The translations under genes and the position numbers were made by a program. Of a stretch of 64,000 nt of DNA, positions 1-8,644 are shown one piece after another (position 1 is the stretch's first letter; every line of letters starts with the position of its first letter). The notes below the pieces were generated by a model. That model searched no databases. It saw only the letters and a list, made by a program, of their open reading frames with translations, and had not been told where the DNA came from. This DNA comes from an uncultured Clostridium sp. (GTDB lineage Bacteria > Bacillota > Clostridia > Lachnospirales > Lachnospiraceae): the NCBI GenBank assembly GCA_900542035.1, contig UQMJ01000008.1:34558-98557 (forward strand), given 5' to 3'.

Positions 1-64
1 TCATAATTGACGGGCAGAAGGAGGTTTTTTAATCTTAAAAATTATTACAATTTCTTACGGCCTA

Positions 65-93
65 TTGAAAGACAGAGAAAAATGGAGTATGCT
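65..93 (+). promoter_or_regulatory. putative sigma-A promoter of the lysozyme gene
   Basis: TTGAAA at 65-70 and TATGCT at 88-93 are separated by 17 bases. The lysozyme start codon follows 50 bases downstream, preceded by GAGGTG at about 132-137. The -10 box matches consensus at four of six positions, so this is a plausible rather than strong promoter. Bases 1-64 show no recognisable gene. Confidence 0.45.
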
Positions 94-143
94 CAGAAAA
101 AGGAACAGAAGATTTTTAGCTACATAATACGAGGTGACACATT

Positions 144-1163
144 ATGAATATGAATTTGGTAACAGGAAAGAGCAGAAAATATCGTTTGGCAGCCGTTTTA
201 CTGGCATCAGGGCTTCTTTGTACTCCGGCGTCTGTGACAGCATTGGCTGAAACATCGGAGATTGGCCCTGGAATCGGACTTGAAACGGCAGATGGATTCA
301 ATCAAGATTATGCTGTTTCAGAAAATACTGCATTTACAAAGGTGAACGGTCAATATGTAAACAGTGAAGGAGCGATTATCGAAGGGGCATTATCCAGGGG
401 AATCAGCGTGTCCAAATACCAGCAGGACATTGACTGGATGGCGGCCGCTTCCGATGATATTAGTTTTACGTTTATCCGTATGGGATATGTGGATGACTTA
501 GATCCTTATTTTGATGTAAACATGAGGGAAGCAGCCGCAGCTGGAATCCAGGTGGGAACCTATTTATATTCCCAGGCGCTGACAGTAGAAGACGCCATAA
601 AAGAAGCCCAGTTTGCAGTACGGACTGCAAAAGAATATAAAGTTTCTTATCCCATTGCCATGGATGTGGAATCAAAAGTCGTGGAAGAGGCGGGACTTAC
701 CAGACAGCAGCTTACGGATATTGTTAATGCATTCTGCAGCACAGTAGAAGCGGCGGGATTTAAACCCATCGTATTCAGCTACAATGACTGGCTGGTCAAC
801 AAAATGGATACCAGCCAGATTCCATACGACATCTGGTATGCCCGTTATGGTACGATTAACAGCTATCCAAACCGTACTATCTGGCAGTGTACCGACAGCG
901 GAAATGTAAAAGGAATCGAAGGTCCGGTATGCCTGGAACTGGCATTTACTGATTACAGTCAGGTGATTCCTTCAGCAGGCTGGAAGCAGATAGATGGAGC
1001 CTGGTACTATTTTGAAGATTACCAGAAAGTAACTGGCTGGAAGCAGTTAGGGGAAACCTGGTATTACCTGGATCCTGCAAATGGCGGCATTATGGCGGCA
1101 GACACAACACTGACCATTGATGGAACTCCATATCAGTTTGACGCGTCCGGAGCGATGATGTAA
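144..1163 (+). CDS. secreted GH25-family lysozyme (muramidase) with C-terminal wall-binding repeats
   Basis: The 339-residue product is predicted to cleave peptidoglycan outside the cell. An N-terminal signal peptide (basic KSRKYR, hydrophobic core, likely cleavage near ALAE) is followed by a linker and a GH25 barrel at about residues 85-275. Recognisable GH25 landmarks are GISVSKYQQDIDW, the DVE acid motif (Asp174, Glu176) and WQCTDSG near the end. Two cell-wall-binding-type repeats (GWKQ...WYYF, GWKQ...WYYL) form the tail at about 275-339. The first acidic position of GH25 enzymes, normally GIDVS, is Ser88 here (codon AGC), so activity may be reduced or altered. The start is supported by the GAGGTG ribosome site. 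The gene is alone, just upstream of the capsule control operon. Confidence 0.88.
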   Translation: MNMNLVTGKSRKYRLAAVLLASGLLCTPASVTALAETSEIGPGIGLETADGFNQDYAVSENTAFTKVNGQYVNSEGAIIEGALSRGISVSKYQQDIDWMAAASDDISFTFIRMGYVDDLDPYFDVNMREAAAAGIQVGTYLYSQALTVEDAIKEAQFAVRTAKEYKVSYPIAMDVESKVVEEAGLTRQQLTDIVNAFCSTVEAAGFKPIVFSYNDWLVNKMDTSQIPYDIWYARYGTINSYPNRTIWQCTDSGNVKGIEGPVCLELAFTDYSQVIPSAGWKQIDGAWYYFEDYQKVTGWKQLGETWYYLDPANGGIMAADTTLTIDGTPYQFDASGAMM

Positions 1164-1294
1164 ATATAATTAGATTGCTTTTTTTTCGATACAGACCCGT
1201 TTGAAGGGATTTTTATGCCGCAAAGATATTGAAAATTGTAAATTTCTGTGTTAAAATGACCGCAAAATAGAGATAGAACGACAGCATCAGGCAG

Positions 1295-1339
1295 GCCAAA
1301 ATTTTTCGGGGGGGGGTGGAACCTTCCTCCGATTTTGGC
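1295..1339. other. hairpin containing a G9 tract in the gap before the capsule operon
   Basis: In the 302-base gap 1164-1465, arms 1295-1302 (GCCAAAAT) and 1332-1339 (ATTTTGGC) are perfectly complementary. Inside them, 1307-1316 (C plus nine G) can pair with 1322-1331 through a mix of GC and GU pairs, leaving a five-base loop. No T-run follows on the plus strand, so a simple rho-independent terminator is not supported. It could be an attenuator, an RNA processing site or a length-variable control element, because the nine-G run lies in the stem. Function is not known. Confidence 0.55.
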
Positions 1340-1411
1340 GTGCCCATATTCAGGGAAATGACAGGGTTTCTCAAAAGCTGGAACGGTATCAGAATCTATC
1401 AATTATTATAG

Positions 1412-1417
1412 TATAAT
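1412..1417 (+). promoter_or_regulatory. putative -10 element of the capsule control operon
   Basis: A perfect TATAAT lies 48 bases before the first gene of the operon. I see no good -35 box 16-18 bases upstream (TCAGAA at about 1389), so an activator or an alternative promoter is possible. The nearby G9 hairpin ends 72 bases upstream of this box. Confidence 0.4.
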
Positions 1418-1465
1418 AAGGAAGGGGCACACAAATCACAACATGAGTGGCGGGAGGAACGACTT

Positions 1466-2176
1466 ATGCAGGATTCGCTTATAGATATTCATGCCCACAT
1501 TCTTCCAGGCATTGATGATGGAGCCAGGAACATAGAAGAGTCCATTGAAATGGCGGCTATGGCGGTCAGCCAGGGAATCAAAACAATCATTGCCACACCC
1601 CATTATTATAGAAGGGGAAACAGGAAAGATTACAGAAAAATCTATGAGGAAACCAAAAGGCAGATCCAGAAAGCAATTCCAGAACTTTCTCTTTTTCTGG
1701 GTCAGGAACTTTATTATCACGAAGAACTGGAGGACAGACTGCTGTCAGGCCAGGCGCTTACGCTGTCGGGAACCAGGTACGTCCTGGTAGAGTTTGACAC
1801 CCGCATTTCCTATGCGCAGATGAGCAGAGCAGTCCGGAGTCTTGCAGGATTTGGATATATTCCGGTTCTGGCACATATCGAACGATATGGCTGTCTGCGG
1901 AAAGAGGGGCTATTAAACAGTCTGCACAGGCTGGGCGCAATGTTTCAGATGAATTATGAGAGCCTGGCTGGAAAGTGGTACGAAGCAGACGTCCGCTGGT
2001 GCAGGAACCAGATCAAAGAAAAACAGATTCATTTCCTGGGGACAGATATGCACCGGAAAGACCACCGGCCGCCGGAGATAAGAAAAGCTATAGCCTGGCT
2101 GGAGCGCCATGCAGACGCAGCTTATGCGGCAGAGATAACCAGAAAAAATGCCATGAGCATACTAAAGGATTATTAA
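1466..2176 (+). CDS. CpsB/CapC-family PHP-type tyrosine-protein phosphatase
   Basis: A 236-residue cytoplasmic metal-dependent phosphatase of the CpsB/YwqE type, which dephosphorylates the capsule tyrosine kinase and its adaptor. The PHP signature HAHILPGIDDGA stands at residues 9-20, followed by ATPHYY near residue 49. Further metal-ligand stretches are GQELYYHEE, LAHIERY and GTDMH, all in the family order. Length matches the family (about 240-255). The start is preceded by GGGAGGA. It is the first gene of a tight operon: the next start lies 26 bases after this stop. Confidence 0.9.
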   Translation: MQDSLIDIHAHILPGIDDGARNIEESIEMAAMAVSQGIKTIIATPHYYRRGNRKDYRKIYEETKRQIQKAIPELSLFLGQELYYHEELEDRLLSGQALTLSGTRYVLVEFDTRISYAQMSRAVRSLAGFGYIPVLAHIERYGCLRKEGLLNSLHRLGAMFQMNYESLAGKWYEADVRWCRNQIKEKQIHFLGTDMHRKDHRPPEIRKAIAWLERHADAAYAAEITRKNAMSILKDY

Positions 2177-2202
2177 AAAATAAAAGCAAGGAAAAAGAGA
2201 GA

Positions 2203-3072
2203 ATGGACAGAGAAAATGAATTAATGAACAACCGAGATGATGAAATGGAAATCGATCTTCTGGAGCTTTTTCGGGCCTGGAAGAGGAAAATCTGGCTGAT
2301 TGTGCTGATAACCTTTTTGGGAGGAAGCATTGGATTTGCTTTTAGCAAGCTGGCGCTGACGCCGCAGTATACGTCTACGGTTATGATGTACATAGTGTCA
2401 AAAGAAACTACGCTGACCTCTCTGGCAGACCTGCAGATTGGAAGCCAGCTGACCCAGGACTATAAAGTAATCACGACCAGTCGTCCGGTTATTGACGGGG
2501 CAATTGAGCGGATAAAAAAAGAAGTAAAAAAAGAAACCCAGAAAGAAATGGAAAATCCGCCTACTTATAAAGAATTAAGCCAAAAGATTTCCATCGGAAA
2601 TCCTACGGATACCCGTATTCTTACCATTACCGTTACGGATCCGGATCCGAAGATGGCAAAGATCACAGCGGATGCCATTGCAGATGAAGCGTCCGATTAT
2701 ATCGGGGACATCATGGAGATGATACCGCCTAAGGTTATCGAATATGGTCAGGTAGCAACAGAGAAAACCAGCCCCAGCAATTCCAAAAATGCCATGCTGG
2801 GAGCCATGTTAGGCCTGGTACTGACCTGCGGAATCATTACCCTTCAGACCATTTTAAACGATACCGTCCAGACCGAAGAAGATGTAGAAAAGTATCTGGG
2901 ACTTACCGTATTAGCTTCTGTACCTATGAGAAGCGGAGAAGGAGAATCTGGTGCAAAGTCTAAAAAGACCCAGAAAAAACGCCAGAAAGAAGCCCGCAAG
3001 AAAGTGAAACAGGAAATCAAGATGGCGGAAAAAACGAATGGCAGATCCAGGAAGAAAGGAACTAAAAAATAA
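2203..3072 (+). CDS. Wzz/CpsC-like chain-length determinant and kinase adaptor
   Basis: A 289-residue membrane protein. ATG 2203 was chosen over upstream in-frame codons because it avoids a long overlap with the phosphatase gene and gives a typical Wzz start (acidic MDRENELMNNRDDEMEIDLLELFRAWKRK, then a first membrane helix WLIVLITFLGGSIGFAF). An extracytoplasmic alpha/beta region follows, then a second helix (AMLGAMLGLVLTCGIITL). The tail is very rich in Lys and Arg (residues about 245-289), a plausible cytoplasmic docking surface for the kinase encoded next. In this family it activates the tyrosine kinase and sets polymer length. The stop overlaps the next start as TAATG. Confidence 0.87.
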   Translation: MDRENELMNNRDDEMEIDLLELFRAWKRKIWLIVLITFLGGSIGFAFSKLALTPQYTSTVMMYIVSKETTLTSLADLQIGSQLTQDYKVITTSRPVIDGAIERIKKEVKKETQKEMENPPTYKELSQKISIGNPTDTRILTITVTDPDPKMAKITADAIADEASDYIGDIMEMIPPKVIEYGQVATEKTSPSNSKNAMLGAMLGLVLTCGIITLQTILNDTVQTEEDVEKYLGLTVLASVPMRSGEGESGAKSKKTQKKRQKEARKKVKQEIKMAEKTNGRSRKKGTKK

Positions 3073-3905
3073 TGGAAACAATGTTTTTGGAAGTCAAGCA
3101 CGGCATCAGTGATGACTATGAGTATACAGAAGCGATTAAAACTCTTCGTACGAATCTGCAGTTCTGCGGCACAGGCATTAAAGTAATCATGTTTACCAGC
3201 GCCATGCCGGATGAAGGAAAAAGCGATATTTCCTTTGCAATGGCAGACGCTATGGCGCAGATTGGTAAAAAGACGCTGCTGATTGATGCAGATATCCGGA
3301 AATCCGTTTTATCCTATCGGTATCACCTGAAACGGAAATTGAACGGACTGTCCCAGTTTTTAAGCGGCCAGAAGACACTGGACGAAGTGCTGTATCATAC
3401 TGACAACGAACTGCTGGACATCATCTTTGCAGGCCCCTATTCTCCCAATCCGGCAGAGCTGCTGGAAGAAGAAATTTTTGGCGCTACCATCCAGAAATTG
3501 AAAAATGAATATGACTATATTATAATTGATACTCCGCCGATGGGAGCGCTGATTGACGGAGCCATTGTGGCACGTCACTGTGACGGCGCGGTACTGGTAA
3601 TCGAAAGCGGCGCGGTCAGCTGGCGGATCGAACAGAAGGTAGTAGAACAGTTAAAGCGTTCCCAATGCCGGATACTGGGAACCGTATTAAATAAAGTAGA
3701 TACTGCAAACGACAGCCATTATGGGAAATATGGAAAATACGGCAAGTATGGGAAATACGAGCATTATGGCGAAGAGGGCAGAGAGGAAAGTTCTTACAGC
3801 AAGTTAGAGACTCCAGGAACCAAAGCAGAACCGGCAGACAGCCACCATTCCCACCATGAACAGACGCAGAATCCTGAAGAAGAAAGCGGGAAGAGTCCGG
3901 AATGA
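3072..3905 (+). CDS. CpsD/CapB-family bacterial tyrosine kinase
   Basis: A 277-residue cytoplasmic P-loop BY-kinase that autophosphorylates on C-terminal tyrosines to control polysaccharide export. The Walker A region reads SAMPDEGKSD, slightly off the usual PGEGKST form; Walker A-prime is LLIDADIRK and Walker B is YIIIDTPP. The tail carries four consecutive YGK units followed by YEHYG and SSYSK, then a His-rich stretch. That tyrosine cluster is the expected phosphorylation site. Translation is coupled on both sides (TAATG upstream, ATGA overlap downstream), so the adaptor, kinase and LCP genes are one transcription unit. Confidence 0.92.
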   Translation: METMFLEVKHGISDDYEYTEAIKTLRTNLQFCGTGIKVIMFTSAMPDEGKSDISFAMADAMAQIGKKTLLIDADIRKSVLSYRYHLKRKLNGLSQFLSGQKTLDEVLYHTDNELLDIIFAGPYSPNPAELLEEEIFGATIQKLKNEYDYIIIDTPPMGALIDGAIVARHCDGAVLVIESGAVSWRIEQKVVEQLKRSQCRILGTVLNKVDTANDSHYGKYGKYGKYGKYEHYGEEGREESSYSKLETPGTKAEPADSHHSHHEQTQNPEEESGKSPE

Positions 3906-4981
3906 ACTGGTTAAGAGAACATAGAACCAGCCTGGCGCGGCTGGGGATTGGCGCAGGAGTCTTTGGCGCAGTCATTTTTATTGTGATTTTTGTAAATCTG
4001 TACCAGGAGCGGAAGGCAACGGAAGCTATGATAGCCAGCCGCCATGCGGCAGAGCAGGCCGCAGGAGACAACCTGGAGATGCCCAGTACAGCATCCCAGG
4101 AACCAGAAGATACAAGCCGGCTTTTCGCCCAGCAGATGGTAACCTGGGAAGGGAAAACTTACCGGAGAAACACCTATATGAAAGCGATTTTGTGTATGGG
4201 TGTGGATCGTACAGATACCATGACGGAGTCAAAAGAAGGCGGGCAGGCAGGACAGGCAGACAGTATGTTTTTGGCTGCTTGGGATACGGCCAGAAGACAG
4301 CTTAAGATTTTAATGATTCCCAGAGATACCATGACGTACTTAACGCCAGTCAGCTGGGATGGAACCATCCGAGAAGAAGAGTACGACCATATTACGCTGG
4401 CATTTTCTTATGGAGATGGGGCAAAAGGAAGCTGCGAAAATACGGTAAAAGAAGTTTCGGAATTGTTAAAAGCTCTTCCAATTGACCATTACATGGCAGC
4501 AGATGTATCTACAATCAACTTGCTGAACGATGCAGTCGGCGGAGTGACGGTAACGGTTCCGGCAGGAATGGAACAGGCAGATCCGGAATTTATTGCAGGA
4601 AATCAGATTACCTTAAAGGGAAATCAGGCAGAACGCTTTGTCCGCTACCGCGATACGACCCAGGATCACTCGGCTCTTTACCGGATTTTTCGGGGGCAGG
4701 AATATATGACCGGATTTTTCAAGTCCGTCCAGAGTATGTCCAAAACAGACAGCCAGACGGTTCCCAGGCTGTTTGGGATGATAGAAGACTATATGATTAC
4801 CGACATGGGAAAAGACCAGTATCTGGGAATTGCGGCGGATGCGCTGACAGGAGAGCTGACGTCCGAAGATTTTTACGTACTTCCAGGAAGCGCAGTGGTA
4901 ACGGAAACCTATGACGAATACCATGCCGATGAAAAGGGAATGACAGAAGTTCTTCTAAATCTATTTTATAGGGAGAGCTAA
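3902..4981 (+). CDS. LytR-CpsA-Psr (LCP) family glycopolymer transferase
   Basis: A 359-residue membrane-anchored protein with one N-terminal helix (about residues 13-35) and an extracellular LCP domain from about residue 95. Visible family landmarks are CMGVDRTDTM, ADSMFLAAWD, KILMIPRDTM, the HITLAFSYGDG stretch, and LNDAVGGVTVTVP. LCP enzymes move polyprenyl-linked glycopolymers onto peptidoglycan, so this is the likely attachment enzyme for the capsule polymer. It overlaps the kinase gene by four bases and is the last gene of the control operon that I would assign to capsule regulation. Confidence 0.88.
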   Translation: MNWLREHRTSLARLGIGAGVFGAVIFIVIFVNLYQERKATEAMIASRHAAEQAAGDNLEMPSTASQEPEDTSRLFAQQMVTWEGKTYRRNTYMKAILCMGVDRTDTMTESKEGGQAGQADSMFLAAWDTARRQLKILMIPRDTMTYLTPVSWDGTIREEEYDHITLAFSYGDGAKGSCENTVKEVSELLKALPIDHYMAADVSTINLLNDAVGGVTVTVPAGMEQADPEFIAGNQITLKGNQAERFVRYRDTTQDHSALYRIFRGQEYMTGFFKSVQSMSKTDSQTVPRLFGMIEDYMITDMGKDQYLGIAADALTGELTSEDFYVLPGSAVVTETYDEYHADEKGMTEVLLNLFYRES

Positions 4982-5044
4982 TCAGATGAGTCAGTAACAG
5001 TGCAAGCACTGATTATTGAAAATAAAGAAAAGGAGAGAAGCACT

Positions 5045-5767
5045 ATGAAAAAGAAATGTGTAAAAGCAATGGCGTTAGCGCTGACACTGGCGATGATTCC
5101 AGTGATGGCTTATGGAGCAAGTTCAAGCCCTACCAATGACAGCTCCAGCAGCAGTTCTTCCGCATCCAATTCCGGAAGCACCAGCGTAGGCGGAGACGGT
5201 ACCTCCGGTACTGCAGTTACAAAGCCGACCAGCCCCAGTATTGTAGTATCTTCAGATGGCCAGCAGATTTCCGTCGGCCAGTCCTCTAAGGACGCAGCCG
5301 GCATAAACATGAGCCTGATGGTCAACACGACAACCACTGACGGTCAGACAGTTACCATGCAGAGCGGCGGCGGCGCGGTCATCGGCGATATGGTAGCAAC
5401 CATTGCAGTTGGCGGAGCAGAGACTGCAGGACTTCCGACAGACATTGTCAATGCCATTGACAGCCTGAACAAAGGAACCGCTCCGGCACAGGTATTCCCA
5501 AACCAGGATCTGACCGGTTATCAGAAGCTGGGCAACACCCGTGCCATCATTCTGACTTCCCAGACAACTGGAAAAACCGATCCGGTTGCAACTGAGATTA
5601 CGATGGTAGTAGACGGATTAAAGAGCGATACCCAGAGCGTTATCGCTATGTACTACGACAATGCAACCGGCCGCTGGGTACGTGTCAATGCAGCATTTAA
5701 CGTCAAGACCAAGACCGTTACCTTTAAAGCGCCAGGTTCCTGTACCGTACAGTTCCTGTATAAATAA
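5045..5767 (+). CDS. secreted protein of unknown function with a serine-rich linker
   Basis: A 240-residue product with a clear signal peptide (MKKKCVKAMALALTLAMIP, cleavage likely after AYGA). ATG 5045 is preferred to the upstream in-frame codon because AGGAGAG lies 9 bases before it. The mature protein begins with a Ser/Asn/Gly linker (about residues 24-55), then a compact domain of about 180 residues with no motif I recognise. There is no sortase motif or membrane anchor, so release from the cell is likely. It follows the LCP gene by 63 bases and may share its transcript; higher GC than the next genes places it on the core side of the cassette boundary. Confidence 0.75.
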   Translation: MKKKCVKAMALALTLAMIPVMAYGASSSPTNDSSSSSSSASNSGSTSVGGDGTSGTAVTKPTSPSIVVSSDGQQISVGQSSKDAAGINMSLMVNTTTTDGQTVTMQSGGGAVIGDMVATIAVGGAETAGLPTDIVNAIDSLNKGTAPAQVFPNQDLTGYQKLGNTRAIILTSQTTGKTDPVATEITMVVDGLKSDTQSVIAMYYDNATGRWVRVNAAFNVKTKTVTFKAPGSCTVQFLYK

Positions 5768-5791
5768 TCGGTCTGAATGAGAATAAAAGAG

Positions 5792-5811
5792 GGGCAGCGG
5801 CTTCGCTGCCC
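5792..5811 (+). terminator. GC-rich hairpin after the secreted-protein gene
   Basis: GGGCAGCG (5792-5799) and CGCTGCCC (5804-5811) form a perfect 8-bp stem with a four-base loop, 24 bases after the stop codon. It is followed by TTACTG rather than a T-run, so termination may be partial. It marks the boundary between the control operon and the AT-rich cassette. Confidence 0.5.
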
Positions 5812-5960
5812 TTACTGAAAAAGCAAGAATGAATAATTATACAAAATAGTGAATTAACCATGCCTCTAGGCTGTATGAATCTTTGCATTTTGAATGTTTA
5901 TAAAATAGGGAACTAATGATAAGGTTTACTTCATTAGAAAAAGAGGGAGAGTAGTGGAAA

Positions 5961-7412
5961 ATGTACAAGAAAAATTCAAGTGGCTGGCTTAAACATTTAG
6001 ACTTTATAGTGCTAGATTTGTTGTGTGTGCAGCTTGCTTTTTATTTATCATATGTGCTGCGTCAGGGAGATTGGAATCCTTATGCGGTTCCATTGTACCG
6101 TAATATGGCAATTGTTGTAGAACTTGCAGATATTATCGTGATTTTTATTTTTGAAGCATATAAGAATGTCCTAAAACGAGGATATTATAAAGAATTTGCC
6201 TTATCTGTAAAACAGGCAGTTATGTTAGTGTTAGTAAGCAGTTTGTACTTGGTTACTATTCAGGATGGGAATGATTATTCAAGAATCACATTGTTTATGA
6301 CGAGTGGTATCTATGGAGTTCTTACTTATGTGGTACGAATTCTATGGAAACGTTATTTGGAAAATAGAATGAAAAATGGTAGTGACAGTTCGCTGATCAT
6401 TGTTACGACAAGCAGCATTGCAGAAGAAGTCGTAAAGAATGTGGAAGAACACAACTATGAAATGCAGCAGATCAATGGTGTCATTATTGTAGATAAAGAT
6501 ATGACTGGAGAAACCATTGAAGGTATTCCGGTTGTTTCCGATGCAGAAAATGCAGCAGAGTTTTTACTTCAAGGCTGGGTAGATGAGGTATTTATAATTT
6601 TAGATGAAAAAGCACCATATCCGAAAGAACTGATTGAAAGATGTTCTGAGATGGGACTTACCGTGCATTTGAGTCTTACAAAAGTAACGAATAGCACATT
6701 AGGAAAACAGACCATTGGAAAGGTTGGAGGATACACAGTTCTAACAACAAGCATTAATGTTATGACAATGAAGCAGACCTTCATGAAGAGAACGATTGAT
6801 ATCCTTGCCGGATTGGTGGGATGTCTTGCAACCGGCATCATTTTTATCTTTATAGCTCCGGCAATTTATATTGCTTCGCCAGGTCCGATTTTCTTCTCCC
6901 AGGAGAGAATTGGTCAGAATGGAAAAATATTTAAAATGTATAAATTCCGCAGTATGTATATGGATGCAGAAGAGCGGAAAGCGGAACTGATGAAAGAAAA
7001 TAAAATGAGCAGTAACCTGATGTTTAAGATGGACTTTGATCCAAGAATCATTGGAAATAAAATTCTTCCAGATGGAACAAAGAAGACAGGAATCGGTCAA
7101 TTTATTCGGTCCACATCATTAGATGAATTTCCACAGTTTTTCAATGTTTTGATTGGGCAGATGTCGCTGATAGGCTTTCGTCCATGTCTGAAATCAGAGT
7201 ATGAAGAATATGATTTCCATCATCGCGCCAGAATCGCAATGAAACCAGGTATTACAGGAATGTGGCAGGTAAGCGGACGAAGTGATATTACAGACTTTGA
7301 AGAAGTAGTAAAACTTGATACGGAATATATCAAAAACTGGAGTATGGGATTGGATTTCAGGATTTTATTTAAAACAGTTGCTGCTGTTTTGAAAAGGGAT
7401 GGATCTATGTGA
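5961..7412 (+). CDS. initiating undecaprenyl-phosphate sugar phosphotransferase (WbaP/CpsE type)
   Basis: A 483-residue membrane enzyme that moves a sugar-1-phosphate onto undecaprenyl phosphate and so starts repeat-unit synthesis. Four N-terminal membrane helices (residues about 10-120) precede a Rossmann-like region and another helix at about 275-300. The catalytic C-terminal domain shows the family landmarks PGPIFFSQERIGQNGKIFKMYKFRSM split around residues 303-330, then TSLDEFPQFFNVL, SLIGFRP and PGITGMWQVSGR. AGAGGGAGAG lies upstream of the start. It is the first gene of the cassette; its GC content is lower than the upstream operon but higher than the glycosyltransferases after it. Confidence 0.93.
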   Translation: MYKKNSSGWLKHLDFIVLDLLCVQLAFYLSYVLRQGDWNPYAVPLYRNMAIVVELADIIVIFIFEAYKNVLKRGYYKEFALSVKQAVMLVLVSSLYLVTIQDGNDYSRITLFMTSGIYGVLTYVVRILWKRYLENRMKNGSDSSLIIVTTSSIAEEVVKNVEEHNYEMQQINGVIIVDKDMTGETIEGIPVVSDAENAAEFLLQGWVDEVFIILDEKAPYPKELIERCSEMGLTVHLSLTKVTNSTLGKQTIGKVGGYTVLTTSINVMTMKQTFMKRTIDILAGLVGCLATGIIFIFIAPAIYIASPGPIFFSQERIGQNGKIFKMYKFRSMYMDAEERKAELMKENKMSSNLMFKMDFDPRIIGNKILPDGTKKTGIGQFIRSTSLDEFPQFFNVLIGQMSLIGFRPCLKSEYEEYDFHHRARIAMKPGITGMWQVSGRSDITDFEEVVKLDTEYIKNWSMGLDFRILFKTVAAVLKRDGSM

Positions 7413-7447
7413 TGAGTAGCCATTAGATAGAAGCTTGGAGATATACA

Positions 7448-8581
7448 ATGAATGAGAAACTAAGGATTGCTATGTTTGGACAAAAGCGGTTGTCCAGAGA
7501 AGGCGGAATAGAAATTGTTGTAAAAGAACTTGCCACGAGAATGGTACAAAATGGTCATGAGGTTACTTGCTATAATCGTTCTGGACATCATGTGAGTGGT
7601 GAGCAATTTGATGATACACAGGAACAAGAAAATTTAGGTATTAGGCAGAAATTTGTTCCAACGATTGAAAAGAAAGGATTGGCAGCGGTAAGTGCATCGT
7701 TTTTTGCATCGTTATATTGTGCTTTTGGAAAATATGATGTAGTTCATATTCACGCAGAAGGACCAGCATTTTTTTGCTGGATTCCAAAGTTATTTGGTAA
7801 AAAAGTAATCATTACCGTGCATGGTATTGACTGGCAGAGAGAAAAATGGAAGTCTGGTTTCGGCTCTAAATTTATTCGTCAAGGTGAAAAAAATGCAGTG
7901 AAATATGCAGATGAAATCATTGTTTTAAGTAAAGGCGTTCAAACATATTTTTCTGATACGTATGGAAGAAAAACAAGATTTATTCCAAATGGAGTAACTA
8001 GACCAGAAGTAAGAAAAGCAGAAATCATTACTGATAGATTTGGGCTGACAAAAGACTCTTATATTCTATTTCTTGGCAGGTTGGTTCCCGAGAAAGGAAT
8101 CAGATACTTGATTGAAGCATTTAAAGAAGTTAAAACAGATAAAAAACTTGTGATAGCAGGCGGCAGTTCAGATACGGATGAATTTACCAATGAGTTAAAA
8201 AGACTTGCAAAAGATGATGCGAGAATCTTGTTTACTGGTTTTGTCCAAGGTCAGGATCTGGAAGAACTATATAGCAATGCCTACATATATACACTTCCAA
8301 GTGATTTAGAAGGAATGCCGCTTAGTCTATTGGAAGCTATGAGTTATGGGAATTGCTGTTTAGTCTCAGATATTCCGGAATGTACGGAGGTTGTGGAAGA
8401 TAAAGCGATAATCTTTAAAAAGTCAAATATAAGTGATTTGAAAGAAAAAATACAAGTTGCCTGTGACAAACCAAAGAGTGTAAAGCAACTAGGAAATCAA
8501 GCATCTGATTTCATTTGTAATAAATATAATTGGGATGATGTAGTGCAGGAGACATTAGAGTTATATAGGAGTGAAAATTAA
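7448..8581 (+). CDS. family 4 glycosyltransferase
   Basis: A 377-residue GT-B enzyme, probably adding the second sugar of the repeat unit. The N-terminal half has the acceptor-side glycine-rich start (SREGGIEIVVKEL) and VVHIHAEGP, HGIDWQREKWK. The C-terminal half has the nucleotide-sugar site ILFLGRLVPEKGIRYLIEAF and the family EX7E motif in PSDLEGMPLSLLEAMSYG. There are no membrane segments, so it acts at the inner face of the membrane. The exact sugar cannot be read from sequence. It follows the initiating transferase by 35 bases. Confidence 0.88.
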   Translation: MNEKLRIAMFGQKRLSREGGIEIVVKELATRMVQNGHEVTCYNRSGHHVSGEQFDDTQEQENLGIRQKFVPTIEKKGLAAVSASFFASLYCAFGKYDVVHIHAEGPAFFCWIPKLFGKKVIITVHGIDWQREKWKSGFGSKFIRQGEKNAVKYADEIIVLSKGVQTYFSDTYGRKTRFIPNGVTRPEVRKAEIITDRFGLTKDSYILFLGRLVPEKGIRYLIEAFKEVKTDKKLVIAGGSSDTDEFTNELKRLAKDDARILFTGFVQGQDLEELYSNAYIYTLPSDLEGMPLSLLEAMSYGNCCLVSDIPECTEVVEDKAIIFKKSNISDLKEKIQVACDKPKSVKQLGNQASDFICNKYNWDDVVQETLELYRSEN

Positions 8582-8644
8582 TGGTAAGAAAGGAGAAACA
8601 CTGTGTAAACCACAAGGATGTGACTGATAGGAGGACTAGGGTGT

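Noticed and set aside
1295..1339. Hairpin as an invertible promoter
   Set aside because: The inverted arms are too short and enclose only 29 bases with no promoter; no recombinase gene is nearby.
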